A stretch of DNA of 16,724 bases from an uncultured Prevotella sp. GTDB lineage: Bacteria > Bacteroidota > Bacteroidia > Bacteroidales > Bacteroidaceae. The stretch's first letter is position 1; every line of letters starts with the position of its first letter. Below, one piece after another: positions 7,253 to 14,863 of this stretch. The stretch lies in contig URSZ01000048.1 of assembly GCA_900550635.1 (NCBI GenBank), positions 1 to 16,724 on the forward strand, given 5' to 3'. A program made the position numbers and the translations under genes. Under the pieces are notes generated by a model. That model was given only the letters and a program-made list of their open reading frames with translations. It did no database searches and had not been told where the DNA came from.

Positions 7253-8644
7253 TTATACTAATAAAGTTGTTATGATTAATATTGTTATCGTACCGGCAAT
7301 GCCTCCTATGGCCACCTTTGGCGTGATTCTCCTTATGTACCAGGCAAGGGATACGTTTTCCATGCGCATTAGCATTATCCCGCCTACGGTACCGATTGTA
7401 AGGAGTGTGCTCCCGAAGAGGCAGAAATAATTCAACAGCGGCCAAAATGCTCCGTTTTGCCCGAAACTGGCCGAGCGCGAAATGATTTGCCATGATTCAA
7501 CAGAGCACAGGTTCGCATTGTTTATTATGATTATTACGCTGTCCAACACAATGGAGACTATTCCCCATAGCGCGCTCAAGATGTACACGTTATCGACGTT
7601 TTGCATAATCCAAAGCGACAACTTTTCTATAGCTCCTATCTCAATGCACACCCCGGCAATCAGCGTTATGCCTATATAAAAGAGTATGGCCTGAATGTTT
7701 TCGTATTGTACCGCGATGGGGAAGTGGTGTATTACCATTTTCCCGCTTCGTATGAAAGGCAGATTGAAAATCTCGTTTACTACCCAAAGTAACGACAATA
7801 CACACAGCGCGCCTACGTAAGGGGGCAGGCCAGTAAGGTTGTGGAACGTAGGTATAAACCACAGTCCGCCGATACCGATAACCAACAACGTGTTTCTTTG
7901 CCATTTTGTAAGCGCGGAGTCGTCGCTAATCTGAAAGTCGTATTGTGACGGTATTGTTGTTTTCTCGGGCAGCATTCGGCCAATAAGCCATGTGGTAACC
8001 ACAGTCATGGTAATTACCGGTACAGCCATGACAAGTGAATACATGGACGGTGTTATAAATCCCCTTGTCCATAATGTAAGCCCGTTGATGTCGCCTATTA
8101 CTGTCAGCGCACCCCCACAGTTAGCCGCAATGGCTATTGCCGCACCGTAAATCATGCGTAGTTTTGTGCCGCTAACTATTTTGTGCATTATAACCAGCAT
8201 CATCACGGTCGTTGTGAGATTGTCCAGATTGGCGGAAATAATGAATGTAACGGCAACCAAAGCCCACATTATATTCTTACTTTTCCGGCTTCTTATCATA
8301 TCACATACGAAGTTGAAGCATTTGTTCCCGTTGAGTACTTCGGCTATTCCTATAGTTGCCAGCAGGAATAAAACAACTTCGCAGGCCTGCGTTATGTAAT
8401 TTACGAAAATGTGCGAGGAAATAAACTCTTTTATGGAGAATGTGTCGCCGGCCGTTGAAAGGAAATAGCTTGTAAGCTCATCGGCGTGTTCGCTCTTCGC
8501 GTATTGAAATCCATTCAATATGTATAACAACCATGCCGCTACACCTATAAAAACTGCAATGGCAGCTTTGTTTATATGATTCCAGGCTCTCGTTGCTATA
8601 AGCACATATCCTATGATTATGAGAATGAGAATTACGGCTGTCAT
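7253..8644 (-). CDS. nhaD: NhaD-type Na+/H+ antiporter
   Basis: Inner-membrane protein of 463 residues with a dozen or so hydrophobic segments, of the ion transporter (IT) superfamily that includes NhaD, ArsB and SLC13-like carriers. Family-type polar motifs inside membrane segments are ISANLDNLTTTVMM (136-149) and AANCGGALTVIGDINGLTLW (173-192). A second internal half has IVLDSVIIIINNANL, which mirrors the first half as expected for an inverted-repeat carrier. The short cytoplasmic loop after the second motif (PEKTTIPSQYDF) is polar. The likely role is Na+ (or Li+) export in exchange for protons, for pH and salt homeostasis. It lies between tRNA-Gly, 72 bases upstream, and pfkA, 45 bases downstream, and may be cotranscribed with both. 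The transporter class is secure; the exact ion is inferred. Confidence 0.86.
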   Translation of the reverse strand: MTAVILILIIIGYVLIATRAWNHINKAAIAVFIGVAAWLLYILNGFQYAKSEHADELTSYFLSTAGDTFSIKEFISSHIFVNYITQACEVVLFLLATIGIAEVLNGNKCFNFVCDMIRSRKSKNIMWALVAVTFIISANLDNLTTTVMMLVIMHKIVSGTKLRMIYGAAIAIAANCGGALTVIGDINGLTLWTRGFITPSMYSLVMAVPVITMTVVTTWLIGRMLPEKTTIPSQYDFQISDDSALTKWQRNTLLVIGIGGLWFIPTFHNLTGLPPYVGALCVLSLLWVVNEIFNLPFIRSGKMVIHHFPIAVQYENIQAILFYIGITLIAGVCIEIGAIEKLSLWIMQNVDNVYILSALWGIVSIVLDSVIIIINNANLCSVESWQIISRSASFGQNGAFWPLLNYFCLFGSTLLTIGTVGGIMLMRMENVSLAWYIRRITPKVAIGGIAGTITILIITTLLV

Positions 8645-8715
8645 ACTGCTTAGGCTGCGTTCTTGCTTTTATTATCAACGGAAAGCAATTCCCTTGTAAG
8701 AGTTTGAATATAAAG

Positions 8716-8788
8716 AGCGGTAAACGGGGCTCGAACCCGCGACCTTCGGCTTGGGAAGCCAACGCTCTACCAACTGAGCTATTACCGC
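8716..8788 (-). tRNA. tRNA-Gly, anticodon CCC
   Basis: A complete cloverleaf can be folded on the minus strand: acceptor GCGGTAA/TTACCGC, D stem GCTC/GAGC, anticodon stem TTGGC/GCCGA with loop TTCCCAA (anticodon CCC), and T stem GCGGG/CCCGT with loop TTCGAAC. The discriminator base is U73, typical of bacterial glycine tRNAs. The 3' CCA is not encoded and must be added enzymatically. A good promoter lies just upstream (8816-8846). Confidence 0.96.
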
Positions 8789-8815
8789 ATAGAGCCGCAC
8801 TGGCGTTTTCGACTG

Positions 8816-8846
8816 CAAAAGTAACTCATTTTTGTAAATGAACAAA
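8816..8846 (-). promoter_or_regulatory. Bacteroidetes-type promoter of tRNA-Gly
   Basis: On the minus strand TTTG (8843-8846) is followed, after exactly 19 bases, by TACTTTTG (8816-8823), matching the Bacteroidetes sigma-ABfr consensus TTTG-N19-21-TAnnTTTG in both boxes. The transcript would start near 8809, about 20 bases before the mature tRNA 5' end. It is the best promoter match in the window. Confidence 0.8.
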
Positions 8847-8932
8847 CGATATGTAGTGCTATTTAATGTTAATGCGAGTATTGTTGCGGCGTTTTAAGTC
8901 AGTAATATTCTGAAATACTTTGGCGACCGACG

Positions 8933-8969
8933 AAAAAATAGAGTCGGAAGATAATTTTCATATCCTCCG
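8933..8969 (-). terminator. Probable terminator of feoAB
   Basis: On the minus strand, 23 bases past the feoAB stop, CGGAGGATA pairs with TATCTTCCG (8945-8969, one G-U pair) around a short A-rich loop. After ACTCTA comes a run of six Ts (8933-8938). The run is a few bases away from the stem, which makes it a slightly imperfect intrinsic terminator. Confidence 0.55.
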
Positions 8970-8992
8970 GCTGCTATATATAAAGTATCACG

Positions 8993-11407
8993 TTAAAAAA
9001 GCAAAGCTATCCTATATGCAATGAAAGACATCGTGTAGGCCAGTAGTGTTGTGTATCCGGCTGTAAATAACGCCCATTTCCATTTCCCTGATTCGTTTTT
9101 GATTGCAACAATGGTGGCAAGGCAAGGGAAATAAAGCAACACAAATACCAAGTATGCGATTGCCGATTGCGGCGTTGTTGACTTGGAAAGGGCCTGCTGC
9201 AAGTATGTGTCGTCAGAGTGTGTTTCTTCGTGCGATGTTTCTTTGCCGCTTTCCAAATCGCCTTTTTCGTTGCTGTACATTACTCCAAGTGAGCTTACAA
9301 TTAGTTCCTTTGCTCCTACACCTGCGATTATTCCGACATCCATTTGCCAATCGAAGCCCAGAGGTTTCATAACAGGCTCGATTGCCTGACCTATTTTGCA
9401 CAAGTATGAATTTTCCTGCTGCTGTTTGGTTGTCTGCCCTGACGAACGTGGGAAATACCCTAAGAACCAAATGAAAATGCTGCATATAAGTATAATGCCT
9501 CCCATTTTCCTTAAATATTGCCGGCCTTTTTCCCACGTATGCCGGAAAATGGATTTTTGTGTAGGAATACGGTATGGAGGCAGTTCCATTACGAATGGCA
9601 GATTTCCTTTTTTCATTAACAGTTTGCTGAATATCCTGGCCATTATAACAGCCATTATAATGCCTAACGTATATACCGACAGCATTACGATTGAAGCATT
9701 TTCGGGAAAAAACGCCCCTATAATTACTATGTATATGGGAAGCCTTGCGCTGCAAGACATTAACGGAGTTACTAACATTGTAACCAGGCGGCTTTGAGGG
9801 CTTTCTATTGTTCTGGAAGCCATTATGGCGGGGACGTTGCAGCCGAATCCCATAACCATGGGTATGAACGATTTTCCGTGCAGCCCCATCTTGTGCATAA
9901 GTTTGTCCATTATGAATGCGGCGCGTGCCATGTACCCGGTATCTTCAAGTAATGAAATGAAGAAATACAGTATGAGTATGTTTGGAAGAAAAACGATAAC
10001 GCTTCCTACGCCGCCTATGATTCCGTCTACGGTCAAGTCTTTCAGCGGTCCGTCTTCCATGTTTGTTGCCACGAATTCGCCTACTTTCTGCACTATCCAG
10101 TCAATCCATTCCATGGGGTAGTTACCGAGCGTGAACGTTACTTCAAACATGATGTATAGCACGGCAAAGAACAGCGGGTATCCCAATATCTTATGCGTGA
10201 CGACGGCGTCTATTCGTTCGCTTATGCTTTTATGATTGCGTCGTTCTTCTTTCGGATGGAATGTCTCTTTCAGCGCTCCGGAAATGAAGCCGTATTTTGC
10301 GTCGATTATTGCCGATTCGCTTGACTCGCCCAACGCTTTCTCGAGGCGCTTTTTCTCTTCGTTCCGGTTAGTTAGCGTGTTTATAATCTTTTCTGTCTCG
10401 CTGTCGTTTTCCAACAATTTTATCGAGAGGTATCTCAAGGAGTAACGCGAGCGCAGGCTGTCGTTTTTTCCTATTGCCGCGCGCACTTTATTTATAGATT
10501 GTTCTATTTCTGCGCCATGGTTCACATGTATGTGGCGTTGTGATATTTCATCGTTGCCGTTGTAAACGTTTACAACGGCGTCAAACACCTCGTGCAAGCC
10601 TTCTCCCGTTCGTCCTACTGTTGGTATGATAGGAACGCCCAACATGTAGGCAAGGCTTTTATAATCAAACTCATCTCCGCTTTTTTCCAGTTCGTCGTAC
10701 ATGTTCAGGGCGATGACCATGGGTATGTTCATGTCAAGGAGCTGCATGGTAAGATACAGGTTGCGCTCCAGGTTCGTGGCGTCGATAATGTTTATTATTA
10801 TGTCAGGTGTCTTTTCTATGAGTTGCCTCCTTACATAGATTTCTTCAGGGCTGTAAGCCGATAACGAGTATGTGCCGGGCAAATCTACTATTGTAAAATG
10901 ATAACCGTTGTAATTAAGGTTCCCTTCCTTGGCGTCTACTGTTACTCCGGAGTAGTTTCCTACGTGTTCATGGCTTCCCGAAGCTATATTATATAATGAT
11001 GTCTTTCCGCAATTCGGATTGCCTACGAGAGCAACTTTTATGTTCTTTCCTCTTTCGTCGGCAAGTCGCCTCATAAGTTTTATATGTGGCTCGTCGTTGT
11101 CTGTGCCTGAGGGGGAAATTTGTTGCTCAAGCGAAACAATGGGTTTCAGGTTTGCCGACTGTTGGTTAGCAAGCCTTGCTTCATGTTCGCTGATTATTTC
11201 TATCATGTTGGCCTCTTCGCGCCGCAAAGAGATTTTATAACCAATAATTTCGTATACGATAGGGTCGTGCAAAGGCGCATTCAATACAACCTTGACGGTC
11301 TTTCCTTTGATGAATCCCATTTCCACAATCCGTTTACGGAAGCTTCCCGTTCCGTACACTTTTGCTATTACGCCGCGTTCGCCGGTTTTAAGTTCTGATA
11401 AGCGCAT
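8993..11407 (-). CDS. feoB: Fused FeoA-FeoB ferrous iron transporter
   Basis: Fe(II) uptake permease of the inner membrane, 804 residues. Residues 1-75 form a FeoA-like SH3 domain (MRLSELKTGERGVIAKVYG...RIVEMGFIKG). A linker follows to about 120, then the FeoB G domain: G1 GNPNCGKT (129-136), G2 Thr in SGVTVD (153-158), G3 DLPG (175-178), G4 NMYD (235-238) and G5-like TVGRTG (263-268). After a helical spacer comes the membrane permease with two Gate-like halves, including FGCNVPAIMASRTI and AGVGAKELIVSSLGV. FeoA-FeoB fusions are common in Bacteroidetes. An open frame extends 62 codons further upstream, but the FeoA domain begins exactly at this ATG. A TAnnTTTG box about 27 bases before it also argues for the short form. 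It is divergent from the di-iron/LuxR regulator, its likely controller. Confidence 0.96.
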   Translation of the reverse strand: MRLSELKTGERGVIAKVYGTGSFRKRIVEMGFIKGKTVKVVLNAPLHDPIVYEIIGYKISLRREEANMIEIISEHEARLANQQSANLKPIVSLEQQISPSGTDNDEPHIKLMRRLADERGKNIKVALVGNPNCGKTSLYNIASGSHEHVGNYSGVTVDAKEGNLNYNGYHFTIVDLPGTYSLSAYSPEEIYVRRQLIEKTPDIIINIIDATNLERNLYLTMQLLDMNIPMVIALNMYDELEKSGDEFDYKSLAYMLGVPIIPTVGRTGEGLHEVFDAVVNVYNGNDEISQRHIHVNHGAEIEQSINKVRAAIGKNDSLRSRYSLRYLSIKLLENDSETEKIINTLTNRNEEKKRLEKALGESSESAIIDAKYGFISGALKETFHPKEERRNHKSISERIDAVVTHKILGYPLFFAVLYIMFEVTFTLGNYPMEWIDWIVQKVGEFVATNMEDGPLKDLTVDGIIGGVGSVIVFLPNILILYFFISLLEDTGYMARAAFIMDKLMHKMGLHGKSFIPMVMGFGCNVPAIMASRTIESPQSRLVTMLVTPLMSCSARLPIYIVIIGAFFPENASIVMLSVYTLGIIMAVIMARIFSKLLMKKGNLPFVMELPPYRIPTQKSIFRHTWEKGRQYLRKMGGIILICSIFIWFLGYFPRSSGQTTKQQQENSYLCKIGQAIEPVMKPLGFDWQMDVGIIAGVGAKELIVSSLGVMYSNEKGDLESGKETSHEETHSDDTYLQQALSKSTTPQSAIAYLVFVLLYFPCLATIVAIKNESGKWKWALFTAGYTTLLAYTMSFIAYRIALLF

Positions 11408-11627
11408 TATGAGTGTCTGCTTTTTTTGATACGCAAAAATACGAAAACCATATAAAATGGATACCGCAGTTTTTTTTACTTTTGTTGTTAACGTTGTACA
11501 ATACCAATTTGTGGTGAGCTGCTTGCATTTACCAGAATGCTTGTCGCTGACTGCCTTATGGCAAAATACCCTTAAATGGTGATGTTGCGGCAACGATAAA
11601 AGAGTTTATTTTGCACTTGAATAAATA
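11408..11627. promoter_or_regulatory. Divergent promoter region between feoAB and the di-iron/LuxR regulator
   Basis: A 220-bp gap between two divergent genes. For feoAB, TATTTTTG on the minus strand (11434-11441) matches the -7 box TAnnTTTG and gives a leader of about 20 bases. For the regulator, two candidates exist on the plus strand: an exact TACTTTTG at 11477-11484 with a long leader, and a near match TTATTTTG at 11606-11613 just before the start codon. None has a clean TTTG -33 element. Two small palindromes could be operators: TTGTACAA at 11494-11501 and GTTGC-G-GCAAC at 11584-11594, the latter directly upstream of the second candidate. Which protein binds them is unknown. Confidence 0.5.
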
Positions 11628-12596
11628 ATGTGTTTGAATATGACATCCGGATATTATAAAAGTGGCGACAAGATGTGCGATATTATTCGCGACGAACACC
11701 GCCTGCTGCAGGCTATGAGCCGCTTTTGCATTCCGCTCGGAGTGGGAGACAGGACTGTTAACGAAGTTTGCGAAGAAAACGGCGTGGATGTGAATACATT
11801 CCTTGCGGTGGCAAATTATATAAAGTTTGGCGACGAGAGTGCAGACAGGTCGTTGGGCAGCGTTTCCATTCCGGCACTCATGTCGTACCTCAAAAACGCC
11901 CACGATTATTTCTTAAACTTCCAGCTCCCGCGTATACGCCGCAAGCTGATTGAAGCGGTAGACTGCTCGATGAAGAACGAAGTGGCTTTCTTAATCCTTA
12001 AGTTTTATGATGAATATACGAACGAGGTGCGCAAGCACATGGAATTCGAGAACAATAAGATATTTACATACGTAAACAACCTGCTCGAGGGGCACGGCTC
12101 GGCTTCGCGCCCGGTGGAACAGTTCCTTCGCGGGCATTCTGCGATAGAATTGAAACTAAGAGAATTGAAAAGCCTGCTTATAAAGTATAATGTGCCGTCC
12201 GAAAACGTGAACTTGCTGAACGATGTGCTTTTCGATATATATACCTGTGAGAACGACCTCGACACACACTGCAAACTCGAAAACGCTTTGTTTGTCCCAA
12301 CGCTCAGGAAGCTTGAAAGCACGGTTCTGAAGTCGGTAAACACCAAGGCCGCACCGGAGACTGAAAGAATACAGCCGCGCGAAGTTATCAGCGAACGTGA
12401 ACGCGAGATTCTGGCATGCGCGGTAAAAGGGATGACGAACAAGGAAATAGCCGACCACCTTTTCATCTCCATAAATACCGTGCTTACTCATCGAAAAAAC
12501 ATATCGAGAAAACTGAACATCCATTCAATAGCAGGGCTTACCATATATGCTATAGTTAACAAGCTCGTAAACCTTGAAGATGTTAAAATAAATTAA
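11628..12596 (+). CDS. RIC/ScdA-like hemerythrin-type di-iron domain fused to LuxR-type DNA-binding domain
   Basis: Putative one-component regulator of 322 residues. Residues 11-68 resemble the ScdA N-terminal domain of RIC (YtfE/ScdA) iron-centre repair proteins (KMCDIIRDEHRLLQAMSRF, then LGVGDRTVNEVCEE). Residues 85-232 look like a hemerythrin-type four-helix bundle with all six carboxylate/histidine ligands in RIC order: His92, His137-x3-Glu141, His170, and His214-x3-Glu218. Residues 252-314 are a GerE/LuxR helix-turn-helix (ISEREREILACAVKGMTNKEIADHL, then ISINTVLTHRKNISRKL). There is no receiver domain. It is divergent from feoAB. I infer that the di-iron site senses NO, oxygen or iron and the HTH regulates feoAB, itself or stress genes. 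An ATG at 11640 is an alternative start. The domain reading is confident; the signal and targets are guesses. Confidence 0.85.
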   Translation: MCLNMTSGYYKSGDKMCDIIRDEHRLLQAMSRFCIPLGVGDRTVNEVCEENGVDVNTFLAVANYIKFGDESADRSLGSVSIPALMSYLKNAHDYFLNFQLPRIRRKLIEAVDCSMKNEVAFLILKFYDEYTNEVRKHMEFENNKIFTYVNNLLEGHGSASRPVEQFLRGHSAIELKLRELKSLLIKYNVPSENVNLLNDVLFDIYTCENDLDTHCKLENALFVPTLRKLESTVLKSVNTKAAPETERIQPREVISEREREILACAVKGMTNKEIADHLFISINTVLTHRKNISRKLNIHSIAGLTIYAIVNKLVNLEDVKIN

Positions 12597-12933
12597 ATCC
12601 AATGGCCGCTCAGCACTCCGTTATAACATAAGCATTTCGCGCCTATAGGAGCAAGAAAAAAATATGTCAGACATATTTTAAAATATGTGCCTTGTATTTT
12701 GAAATAGGTCGGACATATTTTATCGGCGGTTTTTTAAGACGATTTTTTTGCGTCGGAAAATGTTAACTATATTTAAAAGTTAAGGCCTTTGTAGTTTTGC
12801 ATAATGGGCTTCTCGGATAACTTAATGACAAACCGCGTAATATAAGGGAGCATTTGTCAAAATTTTTATAATGAAATGTGGGCGTAAAAAAAGTATTTTG
12901 CTTAACTTTGCACAAATTTTTTACACAACCATA
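12597..12933. promoter_or_regulatory. Intergenic region with palindrome array B and promoter elements of the PCMD operon
   Basis: A 337-bp gene-free region. After the regulator stop comes the 21-bp array (12659-12721). Two exact TAnnTTTG boxes follow on the plus strand: TAGTTTTG at 12792-12799 and TAACTTTG at 12903-12910. The second would start transcription near 12917, about 17 bases before the lipoprotein start at 12934, and is the favoured promoter. The first would give a leader of about 130 bases that includes a 13-codon open frame at 12804. Neither box has a proper TTTG -33 element at 19-21 bases. No clear intrinsic terminator for the regulator is seen, unless the first palindrome unit serves as one. 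Confidence 0.5.
12659..12721. repeat. Tandem array of three 21-bp palindromes (array B)
   Basis: Three contiguous 21-bp units at 12659-12679, 12680-12700 and 12701-12721, with the same consensus as array A (arms AAAATATGTC and GACATATTTT around one free base). Mismatches are 0, 5 and 2. Read on the strand of flanking transcription, the arrays correspond: the first unit of both is identical, the third unit of both begins with G, and the GAAATAGGTC variant arm of unit 3 here matches, apart from its first base, the variant arm of unit 2 in array A. It lies 62 bases past the regulator stop and 212 bases before the lipoprotein start. The flanking sequences of the two arrays are not similar. Confidence 0.85.
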
Positions 12934-14082
12934 ATGAAACTCCGGAATGCGATATTGATACTGTCTGGTATCTTGTTTTTTACATCATGCTTTAAGGACG
13001 AGCCTGCAGGCGCTGAATGCGATATAACAAAAGCATATATAAGTACGGAGACTCCTTTGGAAATGTTCTTTAACGAAAGCGACACATTGGTAAATGTGCT
13101 CTATTCGAGCAACCAAATAGTTTTCAATGTCAGGAAAAAAGCAGACCTTACGGCTCTGGCTCCCAAGTTTGAAATAACGAAAGGTGCGACCATAGAACCC
13201 GCAAGCGGCTCTGTGCAGGATTTCAGCAAAGGTTGCGTGATATACAAAGTAACTTCGGAAGACCGCAAGTGGAGCAGGTCGTATGAGGTGTCTTTTGTTC
13301 CCGAAACGCGAACTGTAAGCGATACGTTGAAATTCGATTTTGAAGAGTATAAACTCGAAGACGAGGCCCAGAAATATTACGAATGGATAAACACCAACGA
13401 AGGAATGCCTGAAAATATATGGGCAACGGGCAATCCCGGATACAAGATAAGCATGGGCTCGGCAGCACCCGACATGTATCCGAGCGTTCCCGTAACCGAA
13501 GGATACGACGGCTCGGCAGTAAAGTTGACTACTTTGAGCACCGGAACATTCGGCATGTGGGCTAACATGAGGCTCGCCGCCGGAAACCTGTTCATAGGCG
13601 AGTTCGATGTTTTGCTGGCCACGCAGGACGCAATGCAGGCCACGCGTTTCGGAACAAGGTTTGACAAGAAGCCAATAAAAGTAATAGGATATTATAAATA
13701 TAAGGCCGGCGAGGAATATCAGAACAAAGACGGCAAGATAGAAAAGGATAAGAAAGATTTCGGTACGATATATTCCGTGCTCTACAAGAACCACGACAAG
13801 GAAGGCAAACCCATAGTGCTTTACGGTGACAACGTACAGACAAGCCCCCAAGTTGTGGCTATGGCTAAACTGTCGAGCATAACCGACACAGAGGATTGGA
13901 CCGAGTTTTCGATAGATTACACTTATTATGAAGACATTGACGAGGAATTGCTCGAGAATTACGGTTACAGTTTTACCTTGGTTTTCTCGTCGAGCGAAAT
14001 GGGTGCGTATTTCGAAGGTGCAATAGGAAGCACGTTAATGGTTGATAAAGTCAGGGTTATATGCTCTACAACAGAAGAATAA
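12934..14082 (+). CDS. PCMD-domain surface lipoprotein
   Basis: A 382-residue lipoprotein. The signal peptide is residues 1-18 with lipobox FTSC, so Cys19 is lipidated. The following F-K-D-E fits the K-(D/E)2 pattern of the Bacteroidetes lipoprotein export signal, suggesting it is carried to the cell surface. Residues 30-123 look like an Ig-like beta-sandwich (NVRKKADLTALAPKFEITKG). Residues 130-377 resemble the putative carbohydrate metabolism domain (PCMD), a galactose-binding-like fold known from Bacteroides proteins such as BT2081; the marks are TLKFDFEEY, YEWINTNEGMPENIWATGN, GYDGSAVKLTT and the end STLMVDKVRV. An upstream ATG at 12871 would add 21 residues before the signal peptide and precede the -7 box at 12903, so it is rejected. 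The next gene starts 1 base after the stop, so they form an operon. Confidence 0.85.
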   Translation: MKLRNAILILSGILFFTSCFKDEPAGAECDITKAYISTETPLEMFFNESDTLVNVLYSSNQIVFNVRKKADLTALAPKFEITKGATIEPASGSVQDFSKGCVIYKVTSEDRKWSRSYEVSFVPETRTVSDTLKFDFEEYKLEDEAQKYYEWINTNEGMPENIWATGNPGYKISMGSAAPDMYPSVPVTEGYDGSAVKLTTLSTGTFGMWANMRLAAGNLFIGEFDVLLATQDAMQATRFGTRFDKKPIKVIGYYKYKAGEEYQNKDGKIEKDKKDFGTIYSVLYKNHDKEGKPIVLYGDNVQTSPQVVAMAKLSSITDTEDWTEFSIDYTYYEDIDEELLENYGYSFTLVFSSSEMGAYFEGAIGSTLMVDKVRVICSTTEE

Positions 14083-14083
14083 G

Positions 14084-14836
14084 ATGAAAAAGACAATATT
14101 GGTAGCGGTAATGCTTGTATGCGCCTTTTCCACGCTAAGAGGTGCATACATTACCGACAGCTTGAATTACACCGTGCGCCTTGGCTATAGCTTTGGCGGA
14201 ACCGCACCTATAGGCATGCCGGCAACAATACGTTCGCTGAACAAATATACGCTGCAGCCGAATTACTCTTTAGGCTTCGATGTGCAAAAGGAACTGAAAG
14301 GCCCTTGGGGATTGCAAGTAGGTATTCATCTCGAGAACAAAGGTATGGAAATCGACGCAAGCGTTATGAATTACCACATGGCGATAGTGTGCGGCGGAGA
14401 ATCATTGGAAGGGTACTTTACTGGAAAAATAGTTACGGAAGTAGAACTGTGGATGCTCACCGTGCCAATAACTGCGACGTACTCCTTAAACGACAGGCTT
14501 CATTTCAGGTTAGGCCCGTACATATCTTACGTTACATCCCATTCGTTCAAGGGATATGTTTACGACGGATATTTGCGCGAGACAGACCCTACAGGACCGA
14601 AAATAAACATGGGCTCCACCAAAGAAACACGTGGTAACTACGATTTCAGCGGGAACATGCGTCGCTTTCATTGCGGCATAGACGCCGGCGTAGACTGGCG
14701 TATAACAAAACGCTGGGGATTGTTCGGCGACATCACCTGGGGATTGACAGGTGTGCATAAGAGCAGTTTCAAAACCATAGAACAGACATTATATCCCATA
14801 TTCGGAACATTAGGAATAACATATAAACTCAAGTAA
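14084..14836 (+). CDS. Outer-membrane beta-barrel protein
   Basis: A 250-residue protein with a signal peptide (residues 1-20, cleavage near STLRG) and no internal hydrophobic helices. The mature part is a series of amphipathic strands with alternating aromatic and small residues (YTVRLGYSFGG, YSLGFDVQKEL, WGLQVGIHLENKGM, LHFRLGPYISYVTSH, HCGIDAGVDWRIT, WGLFGDITWGLTG, and the last strand GTLGITYKLK). This is the pattern of the 8-10 strand PorT-like or OMP_b-brl barrels of Bacteroidetes. It starts 1 base after the PCMD lipoprotein stop, so the two are translationally coupled and probably act together in the outer membrane. It is too small for a TonB-dependent receptor and has no plug domain, so I do not call it SusC-like. 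The ligand is unknown. Confidence 0.8.
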   Translation: MKKTILVAVMLVCAFSTLRGAYITDSLNYTVRLGYSFGGTAPIGMPATIRSLNKYTLQPNYSLGFDVQKELKGPWGLQVGIHLENKGMEIDASVMNYHMAIVCGGESLEGYFTGKIVTEVELWMLTVPITATYSLNDRLHFRLGPYISYVTSHSFKGYVYDGYLRETDPTGPKINMGSTKETRGNYDFSGNMRRFHCGIDAGVDWRITKRWGLFGDITWGLTGVHKSSFKTIEQTLYPIFGTLGITYKLK

Positions 14837-14863
14837 AAATATTAAACTCAAATAAATAAGCTA

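Noticed and set aside
11408..11593. A 62-codon N-terminal extension of FeoAB
   Set aside because: The FeoA domain begins at the ATG at 11407; the extension has no fold-like pattern and would place the -7 box at 11434-11441 inside the gene.
12871..12933. An earlier ATG for the PCMD lipoprotein
   Set aside because: It would put 21 residues before a clear lipoprotein signal peptide and lies upstream of the TAACTTTG promoter box.
12985..13851. A 288-codon open frame on the minus strand
   Set aside because: It is antisense to the PCMD lipoprotein gene, which has a signal peptide, domain pattern and operon spacing; the antisense product is Cys/Tyr/Phe-rich with no recognisable features.
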